64,000 bases of DNA from Paenibacillus sp. HWE-109. GTDB lineage: Bacteria > Bacillota > Bacilli > Paenibacillales > NBRC-103111. This document shows positions 16,253 to 24,219 of the stretch, piece after piece. The notes beneath the pieces were generated by a model. It did not search any database and was not told the origin of the DNA. It saw only the letters and a list, made by a program, of their open reading frames with translations. The stretch's first letter is position 1. The number at the start of each line of letters is the position of its first letter. Both the position numbers and the translations under genes were made by a program. Where the stretch lies: NCBI RefSeq assembly GCF_022163125.1, contig NZ_CP091881.1, positions 2,232,001-2,296,000 of the forward strand, in the 5' to 3' direction.

Positions 16253-16255
16253 GTA

Positions 16256-17374
16256 TTACTTCGCGCCGCCTTCAGCTAGGATGGTTTCCCAGATTGCGCC
16301 TTTGCCATAAAGCTCTTTGTTCACTTTATCCCAACCGCCGAGGTATTCAATGTTGAACAAACCAGCAGGTGTCGTATAGTTTTTCTCATATAGCTTAGCT
16401 ACCTCTGGAAGTACGGAACGGAAGCCTTTGTCTGCGAATACTTTTTGTGCATCAGGTGTATACAGGAAATCAAGGAATGCTTGAACGACTTCACGATTTC
16501 CGTGTTTATCTACATATTTATCAATGAGAGCTACTGGATTTTCAATGGATGTCGTGTACTGCGGGATGACTTCTACATATTTTTTGCCGGATTGAATACG
16601 AGCGACTAGTTCATTTTCATACGTGATGATAGCATCGCCTACACCTTTATCGAAGGTTGTAAGGGAGTCAGCTCCACTTTTATCCAATACTTTAATGTTT
16701 TTATAAATTTTAGCCAGCAGATCTTTGGCTGCGGCAGGGTCTTGTTTTCCAGCGGCTTCGGAAGCTTTCAAACCTGCGCCATACACGGCATTGATATCCC
16801 ATTTGGCTCCGCCGGATGTGCTTGGGTTTGGAATCAGCACTTCAACGCCTGGTTTTGTTAAATCAGCCCAGTCTTTAATGCCTTTCGGATTCCCTTCACG
16901 TACGCCAATTGCAGCGATCGAGCCAGTGATGAAGCCTTTGTATTTATTATTTTTCCAATCATGGGTGATTAAGCCTTTTTCCACGATTTTTTGGATATCT
17001 CCTTCGAGAGAGAGAGGGGCAATGTCAGCTTCAAAACCTTGGATAATCGCGGTTGCTTGCGAACCTGATGCGACATAGGATTCTTGGAATTCTACGGTTT
17101 GGCCGGTTTTCTTTTTCCACTCTTCTTTAAATTTAGGAATGATTTGATCGAATGAATCTTTCACAATGGAATAAGCGCCAAGTGTGATGGTTACTTTACC
17201 GCCATCTGCTTTGGGTGTCGTACTTGCCGCTGCTGTAGCCGCAGTTGTTGCTGCTGCTGACGGAGCAGGGCTGCTTGCCGTTTTGGTGCTTGTGCCTGAG
17301 CCGCAAGCTGTAAGGGCAATGCTCGCTGTAAATAATGTTGCTGTGATTAAGCCTAGAGATTTGAAATTTTTCAT
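16256..17374 (-). CDS. sbp: Sulfate ABC transporter substrate-binding lipoprotein
   Basis: A 372-residue lipoprotein with signal peptide and lipobox LTA-C24, then an Ala/Thr/Ser-rich tether (residues 28-55). The rest is a periplasmic-binding-protein type II fold of the sulfate/thiosulfate family: VTITLGAYSIVKDSF, ESYVASGSQATAII, IAPLSLEGD and PNPSTSGGAKW are the stretches that line the anion pocket. In a Gram-positive cell it would be tethered outside the membrane to feed CysT/CysW/CysA. It is the last gene of the leftward cysT-cysW-cysA-sbp operon, 34 bases after cysA. Confidence 0.92.
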   Translation of the reverse strand: MKNFKSLGLITATLFTASIALTACGSGTSTKTASSPAPSAAATTAATAAASTTPKADGGKVTITLGAYSIVKDSFDQIIPKFKEEWKKKTGQTVEFQESYVASGSQATAIIQGFEADIAPLSLEGDIQKIVEKGLITHDWKNNKYKGFITGSIAAIGVREGNPKGIKDWADLTKPGVEVLIPNPSTSGGAKWDINAVYGAGLKASEAAGKQDPAAAKDLLAKIYKNIKVLDKSGADSLTTFDKGVGDAIITYENELVARIQSGKKYVEVIPQYTTSIENPVALIDKYVDKHGNREVVQAFLDFLYTPDAQKVFADKGFRSVLPEVAKLYEKNYTTPAGLFNIEYLGGWDKVNKELYGKGAIWETILAEGGAK

Positions 17375-17408
17375 CCTGATAACTCCCCTTCTAATTTATA
17401 TGATTTGG

Positions 17409-18494
17409 TTATATAAAAACAGGCAGCGGATCTTGTTTCGCCTGATTTTCAATGACTTTGTTCTCGGTTTTGGTGAAGACAGAAATCTGATGGATAAGAA
17501 TATTAACTTCATCACCAGGTTGATAAATCTTTTCTTTCACAGATTGATAAGCAAATAGTTTGAGGGAACCAGTATCAATCTCCAAATACCATGAATCTCC
17601 GCGGAAATGAATGTGAGTTACTGTTCCTTTTTCTCCGGCAGTTGCCAAATGGCTTACATCGCGGGAGCGGACTTCGATGGATTCGGGACGAATCATCACA
17701 TTAACATCTGGCAGCCAATGGCCATCTTGCTGTACTTCTTGCAGATATGGGAAGCCAATGAGAGGGGTATATTGCGAGATAATGTTGGATTCACCGATAA
17801 AGGAAGCTACGAAGGAAGAAGCAGGCTTCGTGTAAATTTCCCATGGGCTGCCTTGTTGTTCGATCTTGCCGCCTTGAACGAGAATGATCTCGTCAGCAAC
17901 TTCGATCGCTTCATCCTGATCATGGGTAACGAACAATGTCGTTACTTTAAATTCATCAATGAGGTTGCGCAGCCAAACGCGCAGCTCCTTGCGGATTTTG
18001 GCATCAATCGCAGCGAACGGTTCATCGAGCAGGAGCAGCTGAGGTTCAGGCGCAAGCGCTCTGGCAAAAGCAACGCGCTGACGCTGTCCACCGGAAAGCT
18101 GATGCGGATATTTGCGCTCACTGCCAGCAAGACCCATAAGTTTTAGCAAATAAGTGACCCGATCTTGGATGAAATCTTTTGGTTTTTTCAGAACTTTAAG
18201 CCCATAAGCTACATTATCAAAGACGGTCATATGCTTGAAAAGAGCATAACTCTGAAAAACAAAACCAATACCTCGTTCTTGAACGGGAAGATGAGTGGCA
18301 AGTTTGCCATCGAAATAAATATCGCCAGCGGTAGGAGACTCAAGACCGGACAACATGCGAAGAATGGACGTTTTACCGCCGCCGCTAGGTCCGATCAAGC
18401 CGACGAGATGGCCTTTGGTAATGCTGAAATTAACATCTTTGATGGCATGAAATTGTCCGAAATGTTTGTTTAAGTTTTTGACCTCGATGTGCAT
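17409..18494 (-). CDS. cysA: Sulfate/thiosulfate ABC transporter ATPase CysA
   Basis: A 361-residue ABC ATPase. Walker A is GPSGGGKTS near residue 37, signature LSGGQRQRV, Walker B LLLDEPFAAID, and the switch His follows in VTHDQDEA. The C-terminal 110 residues form the TOBE-like regulatory domain. It energises sulfate import with CysT and CysW. The frame runs upstream to 18548, but AAGGGGGA precedes the ATG at 18494, which also avoids overlapping cysW. It lies 14 bases after cysW. Confidence 0.93.
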   Translation of the reverse strand: MHIEVKNLNKHFGQFHAIKDVNFSITKGHLVGLIGPSGGGKTSILRMLSGLESPTAGDIYFDGKLATHLPVQERGIGFVFQSYALFKHMTVFDNVAYGLKVLKKPKDFIQDRVTYLLKLMGLAGSERKYPHQLSGGQRQRVAFARALAPEPQLLLLDEPFAAIDAKIRKELRVWLRNLIDEFKVTTLFVTHDQDEAIEVADEIILVQGGKIEQQGSPWEIYTKPASSFVASFIGESNIISQYTPLIGFPYLQEVQQDGHWLPDVNVMIRPESIEVRSRDVSHLATAGEKGTVTHIHFRGDSWYLEIDTGSLKLFAYQSVKEKIYQPGDEVNILIHQISVFTKTENKVIENQAKQDPLPVFI

Positions 18495-18508
18495 AGGAAT
18501 GCTCCCCC

Positions 18509-19315
18509 TTATTGATTCCGCAAATGCTCGCTTCTTCTTTTTAACCATTCAAGTGTCAGTAGAATTGAAATGGAGATGAGTCCCAGAACGAATGCCAAGC
18601 TGTTGGCTGCAACGAGTTGGAATTGTTCAGCATCTTGATAGACAAGTGTTGTAGCGGTTTGCGTTTGATTGATAATGTTGCCGGAAACGACCAGTATGGA
18701 ACCGAACTCGCCCAGCGATCTTGCCACGGTAAGAATGAGCCCGTAGAGAACGCCCCAGCGGATACCTGGCCATGTGATTTGAATGAATGTTCGCCAAGGA
18801 CCAGCGCCTAATGTGGCAGAAGCTTCTTCCGATTGGGTGCCGATTTCTTCAAGCAAAGGCACAACTTCGCGAACCATTAAAGGGAACGTGATAAACATCG
18901 TGGCCAGAACCATGCCGGGAATGGCATAAACGATTTTCATATGATGATCTTCCATAAAAGCGCCTAATGCCGTATTCGGTCCGAAGATTAAAATAACCAT
19001 TAAACCGACAATGATAGGTGAGACGGCAAAAGGTAAATCAATGATTGCGTTAATGATGGGTTTTAACCAACGGGCAATCCAAGAGCCGCGAACGATAGCT
19101 AAGGAAACATATACGCCTACTATGGTATTAAGAAGGGTAACGATGACGACGATAATGGCTGAAATTTTCAAAGCGTGCAAAGCTTCTGGCCGCTTCAGCG
19201 AATCAATGAAGGCTTGAAAGCCATCTTCAAATGCGCCAAAGGCAATCCCCAGAAACGGAAGTATAATGAGTAGTAAAATAACGAGAAATGAGATGGTGAT
19301 TAAAACTTTTCTCAT
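18509..19315 (-). CDS. cysW: Sulfate ABC transporter permease CysW
   Basis: A 268-residue inner-membrane permease with about six transmembrane segments and the coupling-helix motif EEASATLGAGPWRTF. It pairs with CysT to form the sulfate channel. The start at 19315 follows AAGGGG and overlaps the cysT stop as ATGA; a longer frame from 19357 is less likely. Confidence 0.92.
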   Translation of the reverse strand: MRKVLITISFLVILLLIILPFLGIAFGAFEDGFQAFIDSLKRPEALHALKISAIIVVIVTLLNTIVGVYVSLAIVRGSWIARWLKPIINAIIDLPFAVSPIIVGLMVILIFGPNTALGAFMEDHHMKIVYAIPGMVLATMFITFPLMVREVVPLLEEIGTQSEEASATLGAGPWRTFIQITWPGIRWGVLYGLILTVARSLGEFGSILVVSGNIINQTQTATTLVYQDAEQFQLVAANSLAFVLGLISISILLTLEWLKRRSEHLRNQ

Positions 19316-20118
19316 GCCAGTCGCCCCTTTCCGCGAGTCAATACATTGATCAGCCATAGAATCAGGACGGACAATGTAAGGAGTACGATCGAAATGGCGG
19401 CTGCGCCTTCGGGATTGAAGTTCTGTGTTTCACCATATATATAGACCGAGGCGACCATTGTTTTGCCCGGCAAATTACCGGAAATTAAGGAGATGGCCCC
19501 AAACTCGGCTAACGATCGTGAAAATGCGAGCATACTGCCGGCGATAATACCGGGGAAAATGGCAGGGAATACAATTCGCAGGAACGTGTAAAATTTACCT
19601 GCACCCAGCGTAAAGCTTGCTTGTTCTTCAGCGGGATCGAGCTGTTCCAATAGTGGCTGAACGGTCCGGATAACGAATGGGAATGTCACGAAGACAAGTC
19701 CGATGACAACAGCTGTCTGATTATAAAGCAGCTTGATGCCAAAATGATCCAGCCAAACACCTAGTGGACTTGAAGGTCCTAGTAGGGTAAGGAACATTAG
19801 CCCAGCAACGGAAGTTGGCAGCGAGAAGGGAAGATCAACCATGCTGTTCAGAATGCTTTTGCCTCGGAATGTATATCTGACAAGGACATAAGCAATGATG
19901 GTTCCAATAATCGCTTCAATAATAGTAGAGATAATACTGAGCTTAACTGTAAGCAAAATCGATTTCAAGGCTAGCGGTCCTGTGACTTCTTTCCAGAAGG
20001 GGTCCCATCCTAATGAAAATCCTTTCATATAAATGGATCCAATCGGGATAAGCAGAAGTACAATCAGATAGCCAATAAGCACAGATCGAACCGTAGCTTT
20101 AAACACCTTATTTCCCAC
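19312..20118 (-). CDS. cysT: Sulfate ABC transporter permease CysT
   Basis: A 268-residue permease with six predicted membrane segments and the coupling-helix motif EEQASFTLGAGKFYTF. The proline-rich DLPFSLPTSVAG loop is typical of CysT/CysU. It is the first gene of the leftward operon. I place the start at the GTG at 20118, because AGGTGG lies five to seven bases upstream; an ATG at 20145 has only AAAGG directly against it. Its stop overlaps the cysW start by four bases. Confidence 0.9.
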   Translation of the reverse strand: MGNKVFKATVRSVLIGYLIVLLLIPIGSIYMKGFSLGWDPFWKEVTGPLALKSILLTVKLSIISTIIEAIIGTIIAYVLVRYTFRGKSILNSMVDLPFSLPTSVAGLMFLTLLGPSSPLGVWLDHFGIKLLYNQTAVVIGLVFVTFPFVIRTVQPLLEQLDPAEEQASFTLGAGKFYTFLRIVFPAIFPGIIAGSMLAFSRSLAEFGAISLISGNLPGKTMVASVYIYGETQNFNPEGAAAISIVLLTLSVLILWLINVLTRGKGRLA

Positions 20119-20143
20119 GTTACACCACCTATTGTTATTAATC

Positions 20144-20162
20144 ATACCTTTTTACTCGGAAT
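20144..20162. promoter_or_regulatory. Possible CymR-like operator at the cys promoter
   Basis: ATACC, nine bases, then GGAAT lies across the expected transcription start of cysT. The half-sites resemble what I recall for the cysteine-metabolism repressor CymR; this is a weak call from memory. Confidence 0.25.
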
Positions 20163-20171
20163 AGTAAATTG

Positions 20172-20201
20172 AATATACCAGTCGTTGGACTTATTTGTCA
20201 A
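20172..20201 (-). promoter_or_regulatory. Sigma-A promoter of the cysT operon
   Basis: Read leftwards: TTGACA (20201-20196), an 18-base spacer, TATATT (20177-20172). The transcript would start near 20165 and leave a leader of only about 45 bases, too short for an S-box riboswitch. Confidence 0.75.
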
Positions 20202-20291
20202 TACATCAACTGACTTTTTATTCAAGAAATTAAAATTTTCAATCTATTTTCATTCTATAAGATGAAGTGATTCGGTTTTGGAAAATTATCA

Positions 20292-20320
20292 TTGACGAGT
20301 GGAATTCACGATGATAGTAT
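20292..20320 (+). promoter_or_regulatory. Sigma-A promoter of the ssuB leader
   Basis: TTGACG (20292-20297), a 17-base spacer, TAGTAT (20315-20320). The leader to the ssuB ATG would be about 160 bases and contains the stem-loop at 20393-20437. Confidence 0.65.
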
Positions 20321-20392
20321 AAGACTCAACTTATATCCAAGTAAACGGGTATGAATTATTATTTTGTGAGGAAAGAGTCAACCAGATGACTG

Positions 20393-20437
20393 GAGATTCC
20401 CATTCTTGCCAACGATGTTGGGCACGGAATGGGAGTC
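20393..20437 (+). promoter_or_regulatory. Long structured hairpin in the ssuB leader
   Basis: GATTCCCATTC (20395-20405) pairs with GAATGGGAGTC (20427-20437), one G-U wobble, and encloses an inner stem GCCAAC (20408-20413) with GTTGG (20417-20421). A smaller stem, AGTCA/TGACT, lies just upstream. The hairpin is followed by TTCTC and lacks a strong T run, so it is not a plain terminator. It does not match an S-box or other sulfur riboswitch I know. Confidence 0.55.
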
Positions 20438-20485
20438 TTCTCGTTAACTAACGCATAGTCAATAATCCAAATAAGGGGTGCGGTC

Positions 20486-21259
20486 ATGAGCAGTAAACTT
20501 GGAGGAATTCATCTCAATATACGCAATGTCAATAAAGCATTTGGATCTACTCAAGTATTGTCCGGCATTGATTTGAACATCAGACAAGGAGAATTTGTTG
20601 CTATTGTTGGCCGCAGCGGCTGCGGCAAGAGCACGCTGCTGCGTTTGATCGCAGGATTGGACGAAGCTACAAGTGGTGCTATTCTGCTCGATGCCCAATC
20701 GATTCAGGGCGTTCATGAAGACACCAGGGTGTTATTCCAGGAACATCGATTGCTCCCGTGGAAAAAGAATATCGATAACGTCCGGATTGGTGTTAAGTCA
20801 GGTGATAAGGAAATTGCTTATCGAGCTTTGCAGCAGGTTGGCCTTGAACACAAGCAAGATGATTGGCCTTCTGTGCTTTCTGGCGGTCAAAGACAGAGAG
20901 TAGCCCTAGCTCGCGCATTGGCTGGCAATCCAAGGTTATTGCTGCTGGATGAACCGTTGGGTGCGTTGGATGCTTTGACACGGATCGAAATGCAGCAGCT
21001 CATCGAACAGCTCTGGCTAGAGCAGCAATTTACTGTTTTGTTAGTCACGCATGATGTGAGTGAGGCTGTTGCACTGGCGGATCGCGTAATCATTATTGAA
21101 GAAGGGAAAATAGGGTTGGATTTGAAAATATCACTGGCTAGGCCCAGAGAACATGATAGCGGTTTCGCTTATTTTGAGAAAACGATCTTGGATCGCTTGT
21201 TAGTTAAGAAACCGTATGAACAAGCGCGAATATCAGCTGTAGAAGCATTTTCAATTTAA
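20486..21259 (+). CDS. ssuB: Aliphatic sulfonate ABC transporter ATPase SsuB (orphan)
   Basis: A 257-residue ABC ATPase that follows E. coli SsuB closely: GRSGCGKST Walker A, the DDTR-like HEDTRVLFQEHRLLPWK stretch, LSGGQRQRV signature, LLLDEPLGALDALTR Walker B, and a C-terminal EEGKIGLDL. SsuB drives uptake of alkanesulfonates as a sulfur source. No SsuA binding protein, SsuC permease or SsuD monooxygenase is in the window, so it is an orphan ATPase here and must work with partners elsewhere or serve another permease. It is divergent from the sulfate operon. AAGGGG precedes the ATG. Confidence 0.85.
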   Translation: MSSKLGGIHLNIRNVNKAFGSTQVLSGIDLNIRQGEFVAIVGRSGCGKSTLLRLIAGLDEATSGAILLDAQSIQGVHEDTRVLFQEHRLLPWKKNIDNVRIGVKSGDKEIAYRALQQVGLEHKQDDWPSVLSGGQRQRVALARALAGNPRLLLLDEPLGALDALTRIEMQQLIEQLWLEQQFTVLLVTHDVSEAVALADRVIIIEEGKIGLDLKISLARPREHDSGFAYFEKTILDRLLVKKPYEQARISAVEAFSI

Positions 21260-21329
21260 AGTTTCACAGCCAAGAAGAATTCATGGTCTTTCCGCGGGTA
21301 CACTGTTGCTGAAATAAGGAGGATATAAG

Positions 21330-21728
21330 ATGAAAGAGATCCCAATGGCTTACGTGAAAGCGAATCAAACCGGTATTGTGGTTGGTGTATTGCTCGCATT
21401 TGCTTTTCAACTACCTTGGTTGGTGGCCTTGCTATGGGCCATTCAGGTTGTGGGACTGATAGGGGGCGGGAAGTGGAATCTGTTTGTCACGATTTCGAAG
21501 CCATTTCTATTGACGAAGGGCAAAGAAACACAGGCAACGGAGTTAACGAAGTTTAACAATGCCTTGGCAGTTATCTTCCTTACCTTCTCAGTGGCAGCAT
21601 TTGCGCTAGGGTGGAATATTGCAGGGTATATCTTCACAGGTTTCCTCCTTTTAGCCGCGGGAGCTGCGCTCCTGGGCTACTGCATTGGCTGCACGATTTA
21701 TTACCAGTACAAAATTAGATTCCGATAA
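21330..21728 (+). CDS. DUF4395 family membrane protein
   Basis: A 132-residue membrane protein with about four hydrophobic segments and the DUF4395 hallmarks: an N-terminal KANQTGIVVG and a C-terminal GYCIGCTIYYQYK with two Cys at the membrane edge. The family often lies near thiol or sulfur-transfer genes, which fits the neighbouring sulfate and sulfonate genes; the biochemical role is unknown. TAAGGAGG precedes the ATG at 21330. It is followed by a hairpin terminator. Confidence 0.8.
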   Translation: MKEIPMAYVKANQTGIVVGVLLAFAFQLPWLVALLWAIQVVGLIGGGKWNLFVTISKPFLLTKGKETQATELTKFNNALAVIFLTFSVAAFALGWNIAGYIFTGFLLLAAGAALLGYCIGCTIYYQYKIRFR

Positions 21729-21763
21729 TCATTTTCATAAGTCAGCCGGAGGATGATCTTGCA

Positions 21764-21802
21764 AGGCTCTCACTTGTGCAGAAGCAAGTTGAGAGTCTTT
21801 TC
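21764..21802 (+). terminator. Intrinsic terminator after DUF4395
   Basis: GGCTCTCACTTG pairs with CAAGTTGAGAGTC (one mismatch), followed by TTTT. Confidence 0.75.
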
Positions 21803-21842
21803 ACGTACAGAATTTTTTGCTGGGAATATGTTAAAAATAGGA

Positions 21843-21872
21843 TTGACACCTCTGCCTTGGGGATGCTAATAT
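21843..21872 (+). promoter_or_regulatory. Sigma-A-like promoter of the 21940 hydrolase
   Basis: TTGACA (21843-21848), an 18-base spacer, TAATAT (21867-21872), about 68 bases before the ATG. Confidence 0.6.
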
Positions 21873-21939
21873 GGGTATAACAATTAATCCATACTAATTT
21901 TATCGGAATTATATGCAATCACGAAAGGGAGTTAACATC

Positions 21940-22770
21940 ATGGAGCACGCAATCACAATTAAAAGCGAAGACGTCGAATTGGCCGCAACGCTGCATTACC
22001 CGACGAATCAAACAGTCCCTGCCAAAGCAGACTGTCAACGTTGGCCGCTTATCATCATCTGTCACGGTTTTATCGGGAGCCGGATAGGGGTGGATCGGCT
22101 GTTTGTGAAAGCAGCTCGTGAGTTTAGCTCGCAAGGATATTTGGTCCTGCGTTTTGATTATGGCGGATGCGGGGAAAGCACAGGCGACTATGGCGCGGGC
22201 GGACTTGATGTGCTTATCGAGCAAACACGAAGTGTCATTGATTATGCACTGACCATTGATTGTGTGGATCTAAGCCGGGTTATTCTGGTCGGTCACAGCT
22301 TAGGTGGTGCAACGGCCGTGCTGACAGCAGCTAAGGATAGCCGGATCAAAACGCTTGTCCTCTGGTCAGCTGTAGCTCACCCGCACAACGATATTGTAAG
22401 GATCGTAGGCAAGAGTGACTACGAGAAACTGCCGCTTGGAGGAGCAATTGATCATCATGGCTACTTGCTGACAAGTCGATTCTTTGATTCGTTGTCACAG
22501 CATCAACCCTTCGAGCAGCTGCGCAAATTTAATGGTGATGTTCTGGTCATGCATGGAACTGCAGATGATACGGTACCCGTTGATTACGCGCCGTTATATC
22601 AGAAAATGTTCTGGCTGAGAAATGAAGGTCAATGCGAAATAGATTTGATTTTTCAAGCGGATCATACGTACTCAACGAATGGTTCAACCAAAGAACTATT
22701 TGAAAAAACAGGAAATTGGTTAACCTTTCTTCACAAACAAAAAAATGATTGGAACGACTGGACGATATAA
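21940..22770 (+). CDS. Alpha/beta hydrolase, esterase-like
   Basis: A 276-residue cytosolic alpha/beta hydrolase. The nucleophile elbow is GHSLGG, the oxyanion region is CHGFIGSRIG, and the acid and His come from GTADDTVP and ADHTY. The opening and the FDYGGCGESTGDY stretch resemble cinnamoyl/feruloyl-esterase-like enzymes; natural substrate unknown. The chosen ATG at 21940 follows AAAGGGAG; the frame itself opens at 21913. The YezD gene follows after 19 bases, suggesting cotranscription. Confidence 0.85.
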   Translation: MEHAITIKSEDVELAATLHYPTNQTVPAKADCQRWPLIIICHGFIGSRIGVDRLFVKAAREFSSQGYLVLRFDYGGCGESTGDYGAGGLDVLIEQTRSVIDYALTIDCVDLSRVILVGHSLGGATAVLTAAKDSRIKTLVLWSAVAHPHNDIVRIVGKSDYEKLPLGGAIDHHGYLLTSRFFDSLSQHQPFEQLRKFNGDVLVMHGTADDTVPVDYAPLYQKMFWLRNEGQCEIDLIFQADHTYSTNGSTKELFEKTGNWLTFLHKQKNDWNDWTI

Positions 22771-22789
22771 AAGAAGCGGAGGAATTGAG

Positions 22790-22999
22790 ATGGCGAAACC
22801 ATTGGAGTTAGATGATGTTTGGGTGGACAGAATTAAGCAAATGCTAAATGGGTTAGAATACGGCTCCGTTCAAATTGTGGTCCATGATGGGAAGATTGCC
22901 CAAATTGATAAGACAGAAAGAAAGCGATTTGATGCGTCATCTCAACAGTCATCACAGCTCCAGGCAGTGAAAGCAGTCAAGCAAACAAGTAAAGGATAG
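22790..22999 (+). CDS. YezD family (DUF2292) small protein
   Basis: A 69-residue protein whose first 45 residues are the YezD/DUF2292 domain: WVDRIKQMLNGLEYGSVQIVVHDGKIAQIDKTERKRF, broken into a helix and a beta hairpin, followed by a Ser/Gln-rich tail. Members are small cytosolic proteins of unknown function that, to my recollection, often occur beside sulfur-assimilation genes in Bacillales. GCGGAGGAA precedes the ATG at 22790; the frame opens upstream at 22745 inside the hydrolase gene. Confidence 0.8.
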   Translation: MAKPLELDDVWVDRIKQMLNGLEYGSVQIVVHDGKIAQIDKTERKRFDASSQQSSQLQAVKAVKQTSKG

Positions 23000-23030
23000 A
23001 CGCCGCGATAGCAATTATTTTAAATTATAG

Positions 23031-23066
23031 GAACAGCCCTCTTTCTTCGGAAAGGGGGCTGTTTTC
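23031..23066 (+). terminator. Strong intrinsic terminator
   Basis: AACAGCCCTCTTTC pairs with GAAAGGGGGCTGTT around a TTCG-type loop, followed by TTT. Confidence 0.9.
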
Positions 23067-23146
23067 ATGAAATAGAAACGGTATACTGAGAGGGAAAGCG
23101 CAAACAAACATCGTGTGCGTGTACGATGATAGGAGTTGGATCAAGC

Positions 23147-24130
23147 ATGCTGAAGCAATATTTCCATTGGAACGATGCACAGATGAACAAACACTATGTC
23201 TATGAATGGTTGCCGGATGAGGCGAATGCTATAAAAGCAATTGTGCAAATTGCACATGGGATGTCGGAGACTGCGGCCAGATATGAAAGATTAGCAGAAA
23301 CATTGACGGAGCAAGGATATGCCGTTTATGCGAATGATCATCTCGGTCACGGATTAACGGCTGGAGTACCCGAGAATGTCGGTAAATTTGGCAAGGATTG
23401 CTTTCACAGCATGGCAGCCAATATGGGCGGCATCACGGAGCAAATCCGGCTTCGCCATGCAAAGGATATTCCATTGTATGTATTGGGGCACAGCATGGGT
23501 TCTTTTCTGACCCAGTCTTACATGGTTACTTATGTAAATGAGAATCCGGAACATGTTCAAGGCATCATTTTGTCTGGGACTAACGGCAAGGAAGGACCTG
23601 TTCTGCAAGTTGGCATCGTTGTGGCAAGCCTAGAAGCGGCTATTCGCGGCGATCATCATCGCAGCAAGCTGCTGACTAATTTATCCTTCGGAGCCTTCAA
23701 TAAACGATTCGCTCCGAACCGAACGGAGTCTGACTGGCTTAGCCGTGATGCTGAGGAAGTAGATAGGTATGTGGACGATCCTTATTGTGGGGTGATCTTC
23801 ACGTCCGGTTATTTCCGTGACTTCTTCAAAGGATTGAAAGAGATTCATCAACCCTCGCATGTAAGCCGAATTCGTAAAGATTTGCCGATTTTCGTTTTCT
23901 CCGGTGAGGAAGATCCTGTTGGCGGTCATGGAAAAGGGGTTCGTAGATTGCTTGCCATGTACCAAGCCATTGGACTACAGAAGGTAAGCAGCAAGCTGTA
24001 TCCAGGCGGCAGACATGAAATGTTGAATGAAGTGAATCGGGAAGAAGTGATGTCGGATATTAGTGAGTGGCTGAATAGGCAGGTAGCTGCTCTTCGGAGG
24101 GGAAACGATAGTACGATGAAACAACGGTAG
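23147..24130 (+). CDS. Alpha/beta hydrolase, monoacylglycerol-lipase-like
   Basis: A 327-residue hydrolase of the serine-aminopeptidase/lysophospholipase group (Hydrolase_4). It shows AHGMSETAARYE for the oxyanion loop, NDHLGHG, the nucleophile elbow GHSMGS, an acid in GEEDPVGG, and the catalytic His in GGRHEMLNE. These enzymes hydrolyse mono- or lysolipids. There is no signal peptide. The frame begins at 23126, but the Shine-Dalgarno AGGAGT lies after that point, so the ATG at 23147 is used. It is followed by a long bidirectional terminator. Confidence 0.87.
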   Translation: MLKQYFHWNDAQMNKHYVYEWLPDEANAIKAIVQIAHGMSETAARYERLAETLTEQGYAVYANDHLGHGLTAGVPENVGKFGKDCFHSMAANMGGITEQIRLRHAKDIPLYVLGHSMGSFLTQSYMVTYVNENPEHVQGIILSGTNGKEGPVLQVGIVVASLEAAIRGDHHRSKLLTNLSFGAFNKRFAPNRTESDWLSRDAEEVDRYVDDPYCGVIFTSGYFRDFFKGLKEIHQPSHVSRIRKDLPIFVFSGEEDPVGGHGKGVRRLLAMYQAIGLQKVSSKLYPGGRHEMLNEVNREEVMSDISEWLNRQVAALRRGNDSTMKQR

Positions 24131-24152
24131 TCTAGGATTGGTTAAATTTACG

Positions 24153-24189
24153 TTCAAAAGGGAGCCTTTGGATAGGGGTCCCTTTTGAA
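24153..24189. terminator. Bidirectional intrinsic terminator
   Basis: TTCAAAAGGGA pairs with TCCCTTTTGAA between convergent genes (hydrolase rightwards, collagen-like gene leftwards). Confidence 0.85.
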
Positions 24190-24219
24190 GTACGGTGATA
24201 AATGACTGCACAATGTGGA

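Noticed and set aside
20320..20485. S-box (SAM) riboswitch before ssuB
   Set aside because: Only about 66 bases precede the main hairpin, and the conserved S-box core is not present.
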